From Luzula sylvatica (Eukaryota > Streptophyta > Magnoliopsida > Poales > Juncaceae), in the NCBI GenBank assembly GCA_946800325.1, contig OX326961.1, forward strand, positions 5,744,655 to 5,808,654: 64,000 nt of DNA, written 5' to 3'. Below the pieces are notes generated by a model that saw nothing but the letters and a program-made list of their open reading frames with translations, was not told the origin of the DNA and made no database searches. Below, in pieces: positions 11,971 to 23,120 of the stretch. How positions within the stretch are numbered: position 1 is the stretch's first letter; each line of letters starts with the position of its first letter. A program made the position numbers and the translations under genes.

Positions 11971-13640
11971 TATTATTTAGGTATTAAAATTTATGGGACC
12001 CACTTGAAATCATTTCATATATTTGCATATATTTGCATTCGGGAGCATTTCTGTAATGTAATATACTTTTGGCACTGAATACTTTTTGATATTTGCAGGC
12101 TTTGTGAAAGATACGAGGAAATGACTTTTCATATATTGGCCTCATGCTCTTATACGATCGCGATTTGGAGAAAGATCAAATGCAAAACCCTAATACCGTT
12201 AAAATACGCCCCACAAACCTGCCTCTATGATTCGTGGCAAGTAAATAAAAATAAGCTAAATACCAACTCCGGAGAAGACTGAGATCTCGTATGGTTTGCG
12301 ATATTTTGGAACGTGTGGAAACAACGAAACGAAAGAATTTTCACAAACAACAACAAAAAAAGCCCCAACAGATATCGGACAATGTCTTAATTCAGCCGCT
12401 AATTAGCAATTACCCCTTCTCAAAATTTTAAGGGTTTTAATAATACAGAGAATATTTGTTGATGTTCCAACGATCTGGATGTCTGAGGGCAAAATTGTAA
12501 TTATATAGTTTCATGGGTATGTAGCTAATTATATAATGCTGATTTTGCATTTTAAAATTTTAAAATGAGTCAAATTCAATCTTGCGATCATTTATACATA
12601 ATCGACTTTAACCAGGTTCAGGTCCGATATAAAACCAGAGAAAAACTAGGGACTAAAATATAAATTTATGACTTTGAGAGGAGTTCATGAAAATTTATCT
12701 TTTGGAGATACATTACAAGTTATATCTTAAAATGAACATGGTCTTCGTAAAAAAACACATAAAACAGAAACATCGTACATGGACCGTGCATACTATGTTC
12801 ATTCGTAAAATCGTGCGCTTTGCTCTCCTCCTCATTTCTCATTCTAGGTCTATCCGCCGCCCCCATCAGATGCGTGTCTCTTTCCTCTGTCAGTCGGATG
12901 TAGCCACAGGTGAAAGCGAAATCGAAATCGAAAGCGAAAACAAAGCAACGCTCCCAGAGACTACGCCCCACTTCTCGGAGTCTGGTACTCAGTTGGATCT
13001 ATCGTTTCTCTGTCGTGGCGAGAGGCAAGGAAGCCACTTCAGCTCCTTTCTCGATGCAAGTAGAGAAAGCTCCATTATTGCGGATCCGATATCTTTGTCC
13101 GATAGTCTCGATCTTTTTGCTTGGAATGGAAACTCGGAGAGAGAAGCTCCATTATTGCGGATCTGATGTCTTTGTCCATACCTTCTGGGGCGGCATTATG
13201 TTTAAGATGCATCATCCGAGGTATGCAGCTTCTGCTTCGGGTTCTTTTGATATATTTTCTTCCAAATTGAGTTTATTTCTCTCCTCTTGCAATTATTAAA
13301 CTACGATACACTTGAAACACCAGTTTTCTTGAACGATTGACAAACAAAAGCTCACACATTCTTCAAATCCAGGACATTGCGTGATGCGGGCGGTGCTAAG
13401 AGAAAAGAAGATAGATTCGGTCCCAAATCCACAACTTGCAAAATTCACTGACCAAATAGTTCAAAAGGAGCGTTGAGCGGCTCCACAACAAAATCCTATT
13501 TTGGATCTAAATGCGGTGTGTAGAGTGATGATAGCGAGTCTAACGACGAAAGAGAGAGACAAAACTCCAAATCCCGTCTCGAATGGAAAATGGGGTAAAT
13601 ATTTACAAACAAATATTCCTTCCTTTCATATTTTTTTTAT
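11971..13640. repeat. Left arm of a 1.67-kb inverted repeat
   Basis: This arm pairs in inverted orientation with about 17100-18754. The match starts at TATTATTTAGGTATTAAAAT, runs through LINE-like coding sequence (12097-12400), a spacer with TCAATCTTGCGATCATTT, and ends near AATATTCCTTCCTTTCAT. Similarity is high, with small indels: one arm has a local duplication around the LINE piece and the ORF near 12687-13166 is altered. The outer flanks do not match each other and no target duplication was found. It may be very long terminal repeats of a transposon or an inverted segmental duplication. Confidence 0.75.
12097..12400 (+). mobile_element. LINE RT C-terminal (zf-RVT) fragment
   Basis: The plus strand reads LCERYEEMTFHILASCSYTI after a Cys-to-Leu change region. 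This matches the C..H..C zinc-binding stretch that follows L1-type reverse transcriptases in plants. Further on, WFAIFWNVWKQRNERIF is the usual following block. Stops and frameshifts break it. A second, inverted copy lies at 18300-18636. Confidence 0.6.
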
Positions 13641-13825
13641 TATGTTATTTTATTGATTTACATCTGCAAAGAGAAATGGTCCCGGATTCGTTGCGAAGAT
13701 TTTGGGTTGTTACATGTGACACGTGGACCTAATTTTTGGATTTAATCTTAGTGTTAGCATGTACCTGTAAGCTCACAGTGGCCACTAAGCACTACCAGAG
13801 AGAGCAAAATAGACAATCCAAATAT

Positions 13826-14156
13826 ATGGCGAAATTCGTCTCAAAATCCCTATTTACCATACTTTTTCTCTATTTCTGCAATTCAATTTCGATAGTTACT
13901 TCAAGCAATGAGAAAGACGATTAAGGAACTCGCAGGTTTTCCAACCGATACAGATTTCTCTATTCTCTCCTTCTCTGTTGAATCATAGAAATTACAAAAC
14001 AAAGTAACTAAACATTTATCTATCAATTGAAAATTTGAGAAAGTTTCAATCTTTTTTTATTATAATTCAGATAGATGAGCTGTCGATGCTTTCTGACTCG
14101 CCAGCTCGTTCTGTAACACGAATTTTATACAGTGACATAGACGTCCTTGCTAGAAG
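13826..14156 (+). pseudogene. UAH: Ureidoglycolate amidohydrolase, 5' exon fragment
   Basis: UAH releases ammonia from (S)-ureidoglycolate, the last step of plant purine-ring breakdown, in the endoplasmic reticulum. Here an ATG at 13826 starts a hydrophobic, signal-peptide-like N-terminus (MAKFVSKSLFTILFLYFC) that hits a stop; a one-base shift restores a plausible continuation. After an intron ending TTCAG, the exon 14071-14156 encodes IDELSMLSDSPARSVTRILY and SDIDVLARR, then an AG/GTATCC donor. These match the conserved N-terminal IDEL..SD.P..SVTR.LY..KDV.ARR region of UAH. The next exon (the REDAVGN region) is absent. The rest of the gene lies on the other strand at 16090-17008, so the copy is broken and rearranged. 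Confidence 0.7.
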
Positions 14157-14642
14157 GTATCCTAAAGCTGAATATTTATCATATTATTTAAGAAGAAACA
14201 TAAAATATTTTTTAAAGAAATAAATTCCTTGAAAAAACCCAATTTTGAAATTTTGATAGTGTGATTTTATTTTCATCAGATATTTATCATATTATTTTAT
14301 TAACTAAACATGAAATATTATATTTTCATCAGTCCTTAGTTTTTTTGCTAAACAAATATTTATTGAGAGAATCAAGTTCAATTTTCTGCTAAAAAATAAA
14401 TAATTACTCTTAAAGATGAAGATATAAATTTGAATATTTTTCAATCAAGTTCAATTTTTTAATACAAAAACCATCAAATATTCAAATTTAAGAGTAATTA
14501 TTATGTTTAATTACGAGACCCTTGACTTTCAAAAATACTGAAGTTCTCTTCTCTTGTCTGATTTAATAATTCTTGTAGATATGTAAGTTCTTGATTATTT
14601 TTAACATAATATTATCGAATTTGAATGCGTCCTCGATTGCAG

Positions 14643-14910
14643 CTGTGATGCGGTATGAAGATGTACATTTTTGTGATGTTATTCGAAGAGGAGCTCGGCA
14701 AAATCAATTCACTTTCAGAGTTAATTTGATAGAAACTAAGTAAGCTCTTGATTATTTTCATTATTATAAAATTAATTTAAGTTTGTACAATGTTTGAATT
14801 TAAATTTGAATTTGTAGTGATTTGAAGATGTTCAGAGAACAAGTCTGCGGCAACAGCATGTGCGTTTTCGACTGTCAGAGCGCATCTCAAGATGTTATAG
14901 TCGTTAATAT
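14643..14910 (+). pseudogene. Two adjacent exons of an unrecognised gene
   Basis: Exon 14643-14739 lies between ATTGCAG and GTAAGC. Exon 14818-14910 lies between TTTGTAG and GTTTGT. Spliced, they keep one open frame of about 62 codons across the junction (begins VMRYEDVHFCDVIRRGARQN, later FREQVCGNSMCVFDCQS). Clean splice sites and a continuous frame suggest real exons captured from a gene. I do not recognise the family, and no flanking exons were found. Confidence 0.5.
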
Positions 14911-15039
14911 GTTTGTCTCTCTTTGTGTGTGCTTGTGTGAATTGTGTTAAGTGTGTGTGGGTCATTGTGGGTCTGTGTATTGTGGGGTCTGAGTATGTGA
15001 CTGGGTGTAATTTGGTATGTAAGTACGCGTTACACGGCC

Positions 15040-15690
15040 TGCTAAGCGGCCCCTGCCGTTAACGCGGCTTGCGCAGAACGAGGCCCACGCCGTACGCCTC
15101 GCGGCACGCACCCCAAGCAACATGGACCACTTAATACTCGGTACGGCCCATGCAATTCGCAGCAAGGCCCAGGTGGTAACCCGGCCCACCCGATAACTCA
15201 TCCGGCCCAGGCGGCAATGCGGCCCACCAATACGGCCCTCCATATACGCGGTACGGCCCACGCAGTGCACGGCCCACGGCTTACGCGGTACGCGGCCAAC
15301 CCGGCTCACGCGGCCAGCGGCCCACGCGGTACGCTGAGTACGCGGCACGCAGCCCACGCGGTTCTCGGCCCACGCAGCACAAGCAATACGGCCCACCGAA
15401 TACTCCGTATGGCCTTAGCGGCAATGCGTTACGGCCCACCCAATACGCGGTACGGCCCATGCAGCAACGCGGCCAACCCTATACGCGGTAAAGCCCATGA
15501 TGCAAAGCGGCAGCCAATGGGGCCCACCAAATACGCAGTACGGCCCATGCAGTACGGCGGCCTACCAATACGCGGTACATTGCTTAAGCGGTACGCGGCT
15601 TACGGCCCACCAAATTCGGCCCACACAGTAACCCGGCCACCCAAAACGCGGTACGGCCCACCCGATACGCGGTCGACAAATGGTAGGTCC
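15040..15690. repeat. GC-rich minisatellite with GGCCCA motif
   Basis: The block is built of irregular units such as TACGGCCCACGCAGTACGCGG. By my count GGCCCA occurs 18 times, and CGGTACGGCCCA recurs throughout. Unit length varies between about 20 and 45 bp. GC content is far above the flanks, with sharp edges inside the inverted-repeat structure. TGGGCC, its complement, is the site II element bound by TCP transcription factors. Open frames on both strands here are repeat artefacts. Confidence 0.8.
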
Positions 15691-16089
15691 ACACATGGTC
15701 CACCGAATTTTATTTTTTATTTTTTATTTTGGAATTCAATAATTATTTTAGCAAACATAAAAAAAAATTACAAAAAATATGCTTTACGTCCTGTTGCTTT
15801 GCAATAATATGCTTTTCGATTTAAATTCAGATAATATTACTTTTCGATTGTTGGATATATTATTTGCAGATTCGTATACTTTTTTCCAATCACTTCGCTT
15901 CTGCTTCACACTCAAAATTCAAATAAATAATTTTTCTACAAAATTTAATGATTTAATATAATCTTTATACAAAAATGAATTTTACCAATTTCTACATGTG
16001 ATTTCTATTGATCGCATCAGGATGTAGCTCAAGAATTCCTATAAAAAATAAATATATATTAGCAAAAAATCAAAATTAACGTATTAGCA

Positions 16090-16669
16090 ACGGTACTACC
16101 AACTGTATCAATAATCTGTATATTAGCAACAGTACTACCAACTGTATCAATTGAGCCAGTCTCCAAAACGTGTTTTTCAACCGCTAATGCTAATTCCGCA
16201 GCGGAAAATCCCGCATCATTTCTGCAAAAAAAATTAAAAAAATTAGGAAGGGGCAGTTTTGAAATTTTATTTTTATGAAAATTAATTAATTAATTTTAAT
16301 AACCTTTTTGGCCTCAGAACGGCAGTATGGCCTCCATTTCCTAAGAAATCACAAAATAAATCAAATTTGCAAATTAGTCCCTGCATTCATACATAATCGC
16401 AAAAAGAGCGGTATGTACCTTCCGTCTTCTACCAAGGGTCCTTGTTCGATGTGCAATTCGATAAAAGCGAAATAACTCCCTAACTAATTTCGGTAATTCT
16501 TCAGGAGAGAGATTATATCCCGCAGAATTTGCGGCATTAAAAAATGAAAATATTTTGCGAATCAAATGTTTCTTTTAACGAATTCGCTAATTCTTCGCTC
16601 CCCGCAAATAATCGACTGCAAATATTTCGAATTTTTATTTAAAAAAATAAACAAATTTTGAAAATATAT

Positions 16670-16715
<46 letters not shown>

Positions 16716-17008
16716 CTTCCTAAACAGCTGATACCGAATCGAGTTGGTTCTTCAGATGTAAACATTATAACCTCTAATGGTCTTTTGGGTTAAAAAACCA
16801 GACCTATATTTTGTAAGGGCATATTTGATATTTTGGCAATTTGGTTAAGAATTAGAAATTTAATATAACTTTATAAACCTTTTTAATAAATTAATTGCTT
16901 CAGTAGCCACCTAAAACACCAACTACACCATCATATTTTCCTGAATATGGAATTGCATCGATGTGCGATCCAGTTGCAACCGTTTCGAGATCTTTTTCAG
17001 TACTGTCC
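16090..17008 (-). pseudogene. UAH: Ureidoglycolate amidohydrolase, central exons
   Basis: Read on the minus strand: exon 17008-16911 encodes VATGSHIDAIPYSGKYDGVV, holding the metal-site His and Asp of M20-type amidohydrolases. 16765-16713 gives FTSEEPTRFGISCLG, containing the catalytic Glu pair, and then dissolves into a (CT)n run. 16625-16390 gives SRLFAGSEELANSLKETF and, in a shifted frame, FAFIELHIEQGPLVED. 16345-16303 gives GNGGHTAVLRP. 16215-16110 gives AAELALAVEKHVLETGSID. Introns are retained, so capture was at DNA level. Stops, frameshifts and the microsatellite show it is dead. The 5' exons are on the plus strand at 13826-14156. Confidence 0.85.
16671..16712. repeat. (GA)n microsatellite inside the UAH pseudogene
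   Basis: About 21 GA units directly abut the UAH exon that ends GISCLG, replacing the exon's 3' part. Confidence 0.9.
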
Positions 17009-17099
17009 CTGAAAAATTGCAAAATTACAAATAAGTCCAATATTGGCCAATTTAATTTTTCAAAAAAATTGTAATGAATTAATTACAAATAATTGATTT

Positions 17100-18754
17100 A
17101 AAATAATAAAAAAAAATGAAAGGAAGGAAGGAATATTTATTTGTAAATATTTACCGCTTTTGCCATTGGAGACGGGATTTGGAGTTTCGTCTCTCTCTTT
17201 CGTCGTTAGACTCGCTATCATCACTCTACGTACACACCGCATTTAGATCCAAAATAGGGTTTTGTTGTGGATCCTCTCAACGCTCCTTTTGAACTATTTG
17301 GTCAGTGAATTTTGCAAGTTGTGGATATGGGACCGAATTTATCTTCTTTTCTCTTAGCACCGCCCGCATCACGCAATGTCCTGGATTTGAAGAATGTGTG
17401 AGCTTTTGTTTGTCAATCGTTCAAGAAAACTGGTGTTTCAAGTGTATCGTAGTTTAATAATTGTAAGAGGAGAGAAATAAACTCAATTTGGAAGAAAATA
17501 TGTCAAAAGAACCCGAAGCAGAAGCTGCATACCTCGGATGATGAATCTTAAACATAATGCCGCCCCAGAAGGTATGGACAAAGATATCGGATCCGCAATA
17601 ATGGAGCTTTCTCTACTTGCATCGAGAAAGGAGCTGAAGTGGCTTCCTTGCCTCTCGCCACGACAGAGAAACGATAGATCCAACTGAGTACCAGACTCCG
17701 AGAAGTGGGACGTAGTCTCTGGTAGCGTTGCTTCGTTTTCGTTTTCGATTTCGATTTCGATTTCGCATTCACCTGTGGCTACATCCGACGGACAGAGGAA
17801 AGAGAAAGCAACACACGCATCTGATGGGGGCGGCGGATAGACCTAGAATGAGAAATGAGGAGGAGAGCAAAGCGGATGATTTTATGAATGAACATGGTAT
17901 GCATAGTCCATGTACGATATTTTTGTTTTATGTGTTTTTTTACGAAGACCGTGTTCACTTTAAGATATAACTTGTAATGTATCTCCAAAAGATAAATTTT
18001 CATGAACTCCTCTCAAAGTCATAAATTTACATTTTAGTCCCTGGTTTTTCTCTGATTTTAGATCGGACCTGAACCTGGTTAAAGTCGAATATGTAAAAAT
18101 GATCGCAAGATTGAATTTGACTCAATTTAAAATTTTAAAATGCAAAATCAGCATTATATAATTACCTACATACCCATGAAATTGTATAATTACAATTTTG
18201 CCCTCATCCAGATCGTTGGAACATCAACTAATATTCTCTGTATTATTAATCCCTTAAAATTTTGAGATGGGGTAATTGCTAATTAGCGGCTGAATTTAGA
18301 CATTGTTCAATATATGTTGGGGTTTTTTTGTTGTTGTTTGTGAAAAAAATTTCGTTTCGTTGTTTCCACACTTTCCAAAATATCGCAAACCATATGAGAT
18401 TGCAGTCTTCTCCGGAGTTGGTATTTAGCTTATTTTAATTTACTTGCCATGAATCATTTCCAAAATTCTTTCGTTGTTTTCACACGTTCCAAAATTCTTT
18501 TGTTGTTGTTTGTGTTGCGTATCTTAACGGTATTAGGGTTTTGCGTTCGATCTTTCTCCAAACCGCGATTGTATAAGAGCATGAGGCCAATATATGAAAG
18601 GTCATTTCCTCGTATCTTTCACAAAGCCTGCAAATAGCAAAAAATATACAGTGCCAGAAGTAAATTACATTATAGAAATGCTCCCGATTCAAATATATAC
18701 AAATATATGTAATGATTTGAAATGGGTACCACAAATTTTAATACCTAAATAATA
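17100..18754. repeat. Right arm of the 1.67-kb inverted repeat
   Basis: Inverted partner of 11971-13640. The inner edge lies near AGGAAGGAATATTTATTTG and the outer edge at CTAAATAATA. Just inside this arm the UAH central exons begin, while the UAH 5' exons begin just inside the other arm. Confidence 0.75.
18300..18636 (-). mobile_element. LINE zf-RVT fragment in right arm
   Basis: Inverted copy of 12097-12400. It reads LCERYEEMTFHILASCSYTI then AVWRKIERKTLIPLRYATQ on the minus strand. It carries an extra local duplication of the ACGTT..AAAGAATTTTGG segment compared with the left arm. Confidence 0.6.
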
Positions 18755-19859
18755 TGATGTTGGTACAATTGTACAACAAGCTTTTGCATTGTTGTTGATA
18801 CAATAGTACTCAAATTCAATTAATATTAACATTGTTTTTATTTTAGATTTTTTTTTAAAAAAAATCACTGTTCTATATATAATTTTAACATATCCCAAAA
18901 CTTTTGAACTACTCCAAAAGCCCATAACTTCGTAAATATTCAAAAGAACCCTACTTTTATTTCTATTTAAATTTTTTTCTTTATGTTGTTTTATTTAAGG
19001 CAAGATAGAGGGTTATATTTTTCTTTATGGACTATTGAAAAGGCCCATAACAGTCAAATTTATAGGATTTTATAGGATTTTTGCATGTAGACTAATTTGT
19101 ACAAATTAATATGTGAATGAATTTTAATTAGCACATTTATCCATAAATTTCCTAGTTGGAATTCGTACGACTTTATTGGATTTAATTCGCCGAACAGGTA
19201 CTTAATGTGTATTGAATGGTTTATTGCCTTATTGGATTTAGGAGGACTATTAATTGAATGGTTATTAGTTTTTCTGTATTTTTTTGTTGTTAATTTTGTA
19301 TATATATAAATGGTGTTAATTAAATCCAAAATTTCATTATCGTGAGGGTTAATTGGTGGTGGTGATAATTAACGTACATTTATGTAGTAACTAAACATAA
19401 ATAGCAATCACAATAATCTACAAAAATAACTAACAATATTTTATAATATTTTCTCATTTTTTATAATATTTATACGTATGAATTTTATAATATATAAAAT
19501 GCAATTCATATATATCATCCATTAGATCTTCATTAAAAATAACTAACAATATTTGAAATGAATTATATTACAAAATATTTTCTAATATTAGAAAATGTGT
19601 GACTTCATTAAATATCAACCATTAGATCTTGACAAAACATTATCCAATTACTGGTACAATGGGAAACGTGGCCAAAGTATTTTTGTCTTGCAATATTAGA
19701 ACACAAACATACAATTTCATTTTCCTATATCAATTTGATTTTCATGTTTAGGTAGCCATGGCTTGTTGCAACAAGCCATCCACTGGAGATCTCCCTACTA
19801 TTCCAATTGAGGAGAAAACTAAGCTAATGGAGCCGAGGGGGAGTGGTACGCAACGTTTA
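18755..19859. other. AT-rich DNA with a short ORF start
   Basis: No gene recognised. A plus-strand ATG at 19758 opens MACCNKPSTGDLPTIPIEEK, which runs into the hAT terminus at 19868. Across the inferred empty site the frame continues for about 17 codons, so this might be an exon split by the element; evidence is weak. Confidence 0.3.
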
Positions 19860-19867
19860 GTTCAAAT

Positions 19868-21540
19868 CAGTGTTTTTAAAATCGGACCGGGATCAACCCG
19901 GCCGAGTCTCGGGTCATGGTCGGACCGGTGGGTCAACCAGTTCAATTGCCGATTTAAAAATAAAAACCTAAAAGATTTTACCTAAAAAAAATGTAAAATT
20001 CTTTTGGATATCATAATTTATTCCGCAATCAATGTGAAATATTTTCTTCAGGTTGAATGCTTAGGTTGAAGCATTTAGAAATGTTGTCATATTAAATCTT
20101 ACTCCTCCTATTGATCTTTGAAGTGAGCCTGAGTTGAACATTAATGTTTCACATAGTTTGCTTTAAAGTATGTTATCTCAATCAAAAATAGCCAAATAGG
20201 TTATGTAGCATTTTGTTGAACGCCATGGTTACAATCCGAAACTCTCTTTTTCTACCCGAAAACTCAGATATTATAAAGTTTTTTGTTTTTTGTTTTGAAA
20301 AATAGAATACTGGAAGAAAACAAATCATGATTAATATAACAATAGTTCTATAATTCCTAATTCTTTATGTCTCGTACGAATATCAAATAACGATTACTCA
20401 TAAACTTACAAATATATTAGAAATTGAGTTCGAGGTTCTAAATAGAAAAACATAAAATCTAAAAAAACAAGCTTCATTTCAAGAATGTGAAAACCCTAAC
20501 TCAGTGCGGTGCCAATGTCAACTCTTAACATGTCAGCGATTCTGTCTCATCTTCTTCACCAGTTTTTTCTTCATCCTAAAACAAAACCCCACGACAGTAA
20601 ATTCTCATCTCATCTCATGTAAATCCTGAAAATATTAAAAAATGTAGAAACTTAAACTTAAACTTCAACCACATCTCATGTCTCACAAAATTTGCAATTT
20701 AGAGTCCCTGCGAAAAAAACGATATGAACCATCTCAAGTACGATACCAGTTCAATAAATAATATAATTAGCCATTAAATCTCTCTGCAGCATTTCAACAA
20801 ATACATCACATGCATTATCAGCCACACAAAAAAAATGCATGCAATAACCTAAAGAAAACCATGTACTGAAAAATAGATTATGAAAACTATGCTCACTGAA
20901 ACTCGAAAGAACAAACATGTACCTAGATTCAAAAGAAGAAATGGGTCTATACGATATAACCATAACCTTGTTTGCTTTGTTTCATTGCTTGTTTTATTCT
21001 TAATTGCACAAATTGAGAAGTTAATGAAACGAATTAATTGTCTTGAATCTTGATAGATAAAAATCAAGCATATAGTAAGCTTCTTGGAGGAGAAGAGCTT
21101 CAAACCCCTTGGTAAATTAGCATCTATTGAGTCTCCGTCTAATTTTTGATAGGCAAGATTTCGCCTGTCAATTGAGATCGCCACTAAGTGAATCTGGCCA
21201 AAATTTGTTCTTGTAACTAAACCCATACAATTCTTTGAAATCGAAAAAATTGATCCAAGTAACAACGAGAGGGGCAAGAAACAGCAAGGGATAAGCTTGG
21301 ATTAGTTCTTCAGATCTCTATTTGCAAGGAGGAAAGAATAACGAGAGAGGATTAGATCGAAGAACAATTTAGATAATAAACTGGGTTGGGTTCCGGTTTA
21401 TTATTAAACCGGGCGGTTCACACTTTTACACCCGGTTTCAAAGCATTTTTTCGGTCTTCGTAGCTACCCGAACCGTATTTACTTCCGGATCCGGTTTATT
21501 TGGTTCAACCGGACGGTCCGATCCGGTTTTAAAAATACTG
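19868..21540. mobile_element. Non-autonomous hAT-like element, 1673 bp
   Basis: The left end is CAGTGTTTTTAAAATCGGAC. The right end, read inward, is CAGTATTTTTAAAACCGGAT. Flanks are GTTCAAAT (19860-19867) and CTTCAAAT (21541-21548), an 8-bp duplication with one mismatch. Subterminal regions are rich in CCGG/ACCGG. The interior has no transposase; a 142-codon minus-strand ORF (21277-20849) is not recognised and may be chance or a captured piece. Confidence 0.7.
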
Positions 21541-22145
21541 CTTCAAATCATTCATAAACCACTAACTCTTGATTCAAGTATTAAAACAACGAGATGAAAA
21601 TTAGGGCAAATAACTATATATTAATTAAATTCTCCAATTACTATTTAAATCATGAAAACAATTATGTTAATAACAAAAAATTTATTTAATCATAAAACAA
21701 GATTTCTAGAATCAACAACTAAAATTAAAACATCAAATTCCCCCAATTAAATTACTCTCGATCCATGTGCTCGGATATTAGAAATCCATATGAGTTCATT
21801 TTCCTTGAAAAAAAAGAGAATAACTTGAAAGACTAGATTTCAAAGAAGAGGATTATAAACCAATTCTATTTAAAACTCATAAATCCAGCAAAACAAAATC
21901 CCACATAATTCAATTGTTCAAGTACAGAAAAGAAAAATCTAATTCCAAGATCCAATGTCCAACATGAAGTACAGATCTCAGAGAATATAGGAAAACAAAA
22001 AAAAAACTCAAATTAAATAAGAAAAAGAGATTCACAGTGATGCGAAATCTCAATCTAATTCTCCCTTCAAGTTCCTTCAGCTGGAACTCGAGAAGCGTGA
22101 CCTCAAACCAGGGTCGAGTTTTCTCCTTGATCTAGTGGCGACGAG

Positions 22146-23120
22146 TGTTGGGTATCGGCGTCACTACCGAGCCCCGCGCAGCGGATTGTGAGGCCCGGTC
22201 CGACCCGATCCCGAGGACCACATCAACGACCCGAAAGTACGAATCATGAAATGCATCTAACCTATGAAATTAACGCTTAATTCATAGAGAATCATACCGC
22301 GTGAAATTGATCACGGAGACAGGTTGACTCTATTAGCTGCTGCTTGCTTCGCTCTTTGCTTCGATCCCGGCGACACACACGTCCCACGCCCGCGTGATTC
22401 GACACCTTGTTCGAAGCTCCTATTTGTCGTATACAACCGGAATTTATCCGATTCGTCTTCGACCTTGCTCGACTTAGCTCTCGTTAGATCACAGTCCAGA
22501 ATCTCAGTTGAGATTCCTCTACTCGTATCCACCTCGAGCTCGCGTCTTTCGGTTGCGGCGAATTCCCCTAAAATTCCCGCAAGCTTGCTTAAATCTAATC
22601 TCTATTCTCCACTAACTTGTCTCACAAGTTCTCTCTATTCTCTACTAGAATTAGGTCTGGCAGCCAGAGAGAGAGAGGAAGAAGAATCCACAGATCTTAT
22701 ATTAATCTGAGAGTTAATGGTGTATTAATGAGTATCAGAAACTGCTAATCCAGAATTCGGATCACTGTGCGTCATGACGCACGATATGGTGCGTCATGAC
22801 GCACAAGTCACATTTACTTGGATATAGCCGTTACACAGTGTACCGTCATGACGCACGATAACGTCCGTCATGACGCACCACTCATGTGTACCGTCATGAC
22901 GCAAGATAACTTGCGTCATGACGCACTACTCACAGATTGGCTTTCTCAGAATTACTCTATTGTGCGTCATGACGCACAATTTGGTGCGTCATGACGCACC
23001 ATGTAATTTCTGCCAGATTTGCATAATCTTATTATGCATCCAATCGTTCCGACGAACACGTATGTTTGTCTACACTCATTTGTACATTCAACTAGTTGAT
23101 CTGTAACTGTATTTCCTTCA
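22146..23120 (-). mobile_element. Solo Ty1/copia LTR, 975 bp
   Basis: In minus orientation it starts TGAAGGAAATACAGT, the first 14 bases being identical to the start of the full-length copia LTR at 46233. It ends CCGATACCCAACA. Near its 3' end it shares the pattern ...CCGCTGCGCGGG... with that LTR. It is flanked by a perfect 5-bp target duplication ACGAG (22141-22145 and 23121-23125). No internal region is present, so it arose by LTR-LTR recombination. The palindrome array at 22767-22999 lies in its 5' (U3) part. It belongs to the same superfamily as the full-length element but a different subfamily. Confidence 0.85.
22767..22999. repeat. Eight-copy CGTCATGACG palindrome array
   Basis: The core CGTCATGACG starts at 22770, 22792, 22844, 22866, 22892, 22914, 22965 and 22987. 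Steps are 22, 52, 22, 26, 22, 51 and 22 bp. The best copies extend to the 16-bp perfect palindrome GTGCGTCATGACGCAC. Each core carries two divergent TGACG half-sites, the core bound by plant TGA-type bZIP factors (as-1 element), so there are 16 half-sites in about 230 bp. Spacers do not repeat the palindrome. Confidence 0.9.

Noticed and set aside
12687..13299. 159- and 129-codon ORFs in the left arm
   Set aside because: The corresponding frames are broken in the other arm and overlap each other; there is no recognised domain.
15217..15807. 196-codon ORF
   Set aside because: It is carried by the GGCCCA minisatellite; the antisense strand is equally open.
22767..22999. CRISPR-like array of regularly spaced repeats
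   Set aside because: The repeats are palindromes in a plant LTR with irregular 22/52-bp steps; there are no uniform unique spacers or cas genes, and the context is eukaryotic.
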